In this document: piece after piece, positions 32,116 through 34,624 of the stretch | Numbering within the stretch: the stretch's first letter is position 1 | Layout: every line of letters begins with the position of its first letter | Assembly (NCBI GenBank): GCA_021784755.1 | Contig: JAJYHM010000070.1 | Coordinates: 1-34,624, forward strand | Length of the DNA: 34,624 bases | Source: Pseudomonadota bacterium | GTDB lineage: Bacteria; Pseudomonadota; Gammaproteobacteria; Acidiferrobacterales; Acidiferrobacteraceae | Direction: 5' to 3' | Translations under genes and position numbers: made by a program | Notes under the pieces: generated by a model | What the model saw: the letters and a program-made list of their open reading frames with translations, nothing else | Told to the model about the DNA's origin: nothing | Database searches by the model: none

Positions 32116-33687
32116 TCAGGCCAATCGCTCGATGACACGATCAGCCACACGCAGCGCATTGGCGACGATGGTCAGTGTCGGATTCACAGCTCCGATGGAG
32201 GGGAAGAAGCTCGCATCGGCCACATAGAGGTTGTCGATGTCGTGCGTCCTGCAGTCGCAGTCGAGCACCGAGGTCGCCGGGTCTTTCCCGAAACGCAACG
32301 TGCCTGCCTGGTGCGCGGTCCCCGCTATGGGGATGCCTTTCCCAAGGTAGAGTGTGCGCTCCATGAGCATGGGGTGGACATCGAGGGATTTAAGGAGCTG
32401 CTCCAGTTGGTGGCGCAGTCTGCGATGCCCATTTGTATTGGTCTCCTTCAGGTCCAACATGATCCGCGCGCCATCATAGAATATGCGATTCTCAGCCCGC
32501 GGCAGGTCCTCGCTTGAGAGCCAGAAGCTCAAGGTGCGCTCGGCCAGTGTCGCGAAGGGTGCGGACGGGAGCCATTTGAGCCACTCGGGGAGTACTTCCC
32601 CTTGGATCTGCGCGGGGTGGGTCTTGGCGAGCAGTTGGATGAGACCGAGTGGGTAATCGTAGCCCGGTCCGCCAAAGTAGTAATCGGCGATGCCCAAGGT
32701 CTTTTGGAAGATCGTGGGGTTGGGGTGACGCAGGAGCGCCATGAGCACCGATTGGTTGTGGCGCATGTAGTTACGCCCGACCTGCCCCGAGCTATTGGCA
32801 AGACCGTGCGGGTGACGGTCGTTGGCCGAGCGCAACAATAAGAGTGCGCTTGACAGGGCCCCGCAGGCAACGACCACGATATCGGCACTATAGATCTCAT
32901 CGCGGCCCCCGCGGCGCACGCGGATCTTCTTGATCGCGCGCCCGGCGGCATCGGTCTCAAGGCGTGTCACATAGGCGTCGGTCAAGAGCGTCAAGTGATC
33001 CGGATAGGCGGCCAGGGCCGGATCGACGCACACGACCTGAGCGTCGGCCTTGCCATTCGTGGGGCAGGGGAAGCCGTCGAAGGCTTCGCAGCGTATGCAG
33101 GGGCTCGTGGGGGTCGCGACCCCGTCCTTTTCGTCGAGCAGGATACCGAGGGGCAGATGGAAAGGGCGGACGCCGGCGCGTCGCAGGTCTGCGTCCAGGG
33201 TCGCGATCTCGGGTTCGTGCGCGATGGCCTGGTAGGGGTAGGGTCCGCTTGCCGGTGGCTCGGTCGGATCCTCGCCGCGGGCGCCATGCACATGGAAGAG
33301 GTGCTCCGCCTGCATGTAGTAGGGTTCGAAGGTGGTATAGGGCAGGGGCCACGCCGGGGACAGCCCTTCCGGATAGGCGATCTCTTCGAAGTCTCGCTCG
33401 CGTAGCCGAAAAAGCGCCGCACCGTAGACCTTGGAGTTTCCGCCCACGAAATAGTGAAGGCCCGGGTGGAATGGCTGCCCGCCGGCTGTATACCACGTCT
33501 CTTGGGCCTGATATCGGGCATCGACGAAGACGGCCTTGGCATCCCAGTTCTCTGGTGAGCGCTTGAGGTAAGCGCCGCGCTCCAGTAACAGCACCCGTAC
33601 GCCGCGCGCCGCCGCAGCCTGTGCGACCGAGGCGCCTCCTGGGCCGCTGCCTATGACGATGAGGTCGTAGTGGTCATCTGTCGCCAT
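32116..33687 (-). CDS. GMC-family FAD-dependent oxidoreductase
   Basis: This 523-residue flavoprotein begins with DLIVIGSGPGGASVAQAAAA (FAD-binding Rossmann motif, about 8-28) and LLLERGAYLKR. The GGNSKVYGAALFRL stretch is the GMC signature region. The C-terminal catalytic part ends with NLYVADASFFPSIGAVNPTL (GMC-oxred C domain). Such enzymes oxidise alcohols or sugars, passing electrons to a membrane carrier or O2. AGAGGA supports the ATG. It is the first gene of the operon GMC-DoxX-cupin-SMP30-VOC, preceded by a 20-bp palindromic operator 145 bp upstream. Confidence 0.88.
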   Translation of the reverse strand: MATDDHYDLIVIGSGPGGASVAQAAAARGVRVLLLERGAYLKRSPENWDAKAVFVDARYQAQETWYTAGGQPFHPGLHYFVGGNSKVYGAALFRLRERDFEEIAYPEGLSPAWPLPYTTFEPYYMQAEHLFHVHGARGEDPTEPPASGPYPYQAIAHEPEIATLDADLRRAGVRPFHLPLGILLDEKDGVATPTSPCIRCEAFDGFPCPTNGKADAQVVCVDPALAAYPDHLTLLTDAYVTRLETDAAGRAIKKIRVRRGGRDEIYSADIVVVACGALSSALLLLRSANDRHPHGLANSSGQVGRNYMRHNQSVLMALLRHPNPTIFQKTLGIADYYFGGPGYDYPLGLIQLLAKTHPAQIQGEVLPEWLKWLPSAPFATLAERTLSFWLSSEDLPRAENRIFYDGARIMLDLKETNTNGHRRLRHQLEQLLKSLDVHPMLMERTLYLGKGIPIAGTAHQAGTLRFGKDPATSVLDCDCRTHDIDNLYVADASFFPSIGAVNPTLTIVANALRVADRVIERLA

Positions 33688-34400
33688 CCGTGGCCGGTCC
33701 TCTGAAGCGCATGGGCCTTATCGTAACACAGAAGGCGACGAGAGGAGATCGGCCTTTCATCGTCAAACGCTCCGCGCTTTAAAGACCCGACCCTTCCAGC
33801 ATATCGACTCCCGCGTTGTTTCTAGGCGAAATCATACGAGATATCGTATGACACCATAGAACGACAACTATCCAATGGAGCGGTGGTTCGTCAAGCGGCC
33901 GGCGGGTGCATGGAGGCGCGCGATAGGTGCTCCTTTTAGGACGCCTTCGTGCGGCTTCGGCGTCTTGGTGCGATTACGTTCCCCATGTCCTGTGTGACAC
34001 GCTGTGGCGCGTGGCAGAGTGTGGGTGTGCGGCCTATGTCGGCATAGCGCGTACAAACCGCATATCTGGCGCGAGGCACGGTGAATGACGTTATGGATGA
34101 GGGGAGGCGGTCCGTTGATTTAGGATGCATACAGGTTCCCATGAGTCATGACAGACGGGTGCGCGTAGCATAGCGATTCTCGTGTTCATGGGTAGCGGCC
34201 GAACGGCGGATAATGCACGCTATTGGCTAGTGGGCCCGTTTGGTGGAAGCATGGGCGAAAAAGGGAATGGTAGGAAAGACGAAAGCGCACGCATGATCTG
34301 CCGATAACGGGCATGGGCGTGCAATTGGGCGCTACGGCTGGCGCGCGCGGAAGCCTTTCGATGCGTGGCGGCGCCTGCTTATGAACTACTCCCGCCAACC
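33688..34400. other. Non-coding stretch between the GMC operon and the transposase remnant
   Basis: About 700 bases in which I find no convincing gene; short minus-strand frames at 33868-34142 and 34186-34455 lack starts and family resemblance. The stretch holds the GMC operator and promoter, and a GACGCC/GGCGTC inverted repeat (33940-33964). The part nearest 34400 may be the non-coding end of the decayed insertion sequence. Confidence 0.5.
33832..33851. promoter_or_regulatory. 20-bp inverted repeat, probable operator of the GMC operon
   Basis: TCATACGA-GATA-TCGTATGA has perfect 8-bp arms around a 4-bp centre. On the minus strand TATGAT (33836-33831), a good -10, overlaps its left arm, so a bound repressor would block transcription into the operon. 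No regulator gene of suitable type lies next to it; the TetR operator (GTTATCGAT half-site) is different. Confidence 0.6.
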
Positions 34401-34624
34401 TTACGGTATGGCGTGAGTTTCGTGCTTCGACGCGGGCAAACCGCACCCGCTCCACACATCGGACAGTTCCTGCCCGGACAACCTGGTTTCGAGCCAGCGC
34501 AACAGTACCTGTGCCGCGTTCTCGTCACGGCCACAGGGTACGCCACAATGCGGGCATAGGAAAGGCCGGAATAATCGCCCTGCGGGAGATAGCGCCGCTC
34601 ATTGCCGGCCGCATGGCCGGTCAC
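34401..34624 (-). pseudogene. 3' remnant of a TnpB/OrfB-type transposase gene (decayed, cut by window edge)
   Basis: In the minus-strand frame ending at TAA (34403-34401), the code reads FLCPHCGVPCGRDENAAQVL followed by LRWLE. This matches the C-terminal zinc-ribbon end of IS200/IS605-type OrfB (TnpB), where CPxCG is followed by DRDxNAAxN. Upstream in the same frame a TGA (34601-34599) interrupts AALSPAGRLFRPF, which corresponds to the conserved ALSLxxRxFxCPxCG stretch, so the gene is dead. Only about 74 codons lie in the window; the catalytic RuvC part is beyond the edge. Confidence 0.65.

Noticed and set aside
33940..33964. GACGCC/GGCGTC inverted repeat as a terminator
   Set aside because: Only 6-bp arms, a long loop, no T-run and no gene ending nearby.
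1..34624. CRISPR array, tRNA, rRNA or prophage
   Set aside because: No regularly spaced direct repeats, no tRNA-like or rRNA-like segments and no phage structural genes were seen.

Overview
The window is G+C-rich, tightly packed bacterial chromosome with short intergenic gaps. The gene content (hopanoid biosynthesis, Mla-type lipoprotein, Lgt, IspH, OYE, glutathione enzymes) points to a Gram-negative gamma- or acidithiobacillia-type proteobacterium. An acidophile such as Acidiferrobacter would fit, but that is an inference from gene order and style, not a proof. I see no rRNA, tRNA or CRISPR array.

Left part (1-9376). On the minus strand the 5' end of lgt runs off the edge, preceded by an NfeD/stomatin (QmcA) pair and then a GAF-GGDEF-EAL cyclic-di-GMP enzyme. 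Next comes a stress or detoxification patch: a TetR regulator whose start is flanked by a perfect 16-bp palindrome, an MBL-fold lactonase-like hydrolase preceded by a near copy of that palindrome, an Old Yellow Enzyme reductase, and, convergent to it, a gloA-gpx pair. An orphan outer-membrane beta-barrel protein follows. Between 9407 and 10141 lies a decayed NRAMP-type metal transporter.

Central part (10268-29265, all plus strand). This is an unusually complete hopanoid locus: ispH, hpnH, hpnB, hpnM, mlaA, hpnA, hpnI, hpnJ, hpnK, hpnN, an hpnL-type gene, a one-enzyme squalene synthase, shc, hpnG, a second hpnL-type gene, and a PAPS-type sulfotransferase. Together these supply isoprenoid precursor (IspH), make squalene and cyclise it (Sqs, Shc), add and trim the adenosyl/ribosyl side chain (HpnH, HpnG), build the glucosamine-derived cyclitol ether head group (HpnI, HpnK, HpnJ) and move product across the envelope (HpnN, HpnM, MlaA, perhaps the HpnL proteins). 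No hpnC, hpnE, hpnO, hpnP or hpnR is present. The most novel suggestion is that the terminal sulfotransferase makes a sulfated hopanoid and that HpnN-HpnM-MlaA form a dedicated inner-to-outer membrane route.

Right part (29283-34624). A minus-strand operon encodes a GMC oxidoreductase, a DoxX membrane protein, a cupin, an SMP-30/gluconolactonase and a two-domain VOC protein. A 20-bp inverted repeat upstream of it looks like an operator. The right edge holds the decayed 3' end of a TnpB-like transposase gene after a long stretch without recognisable genes.
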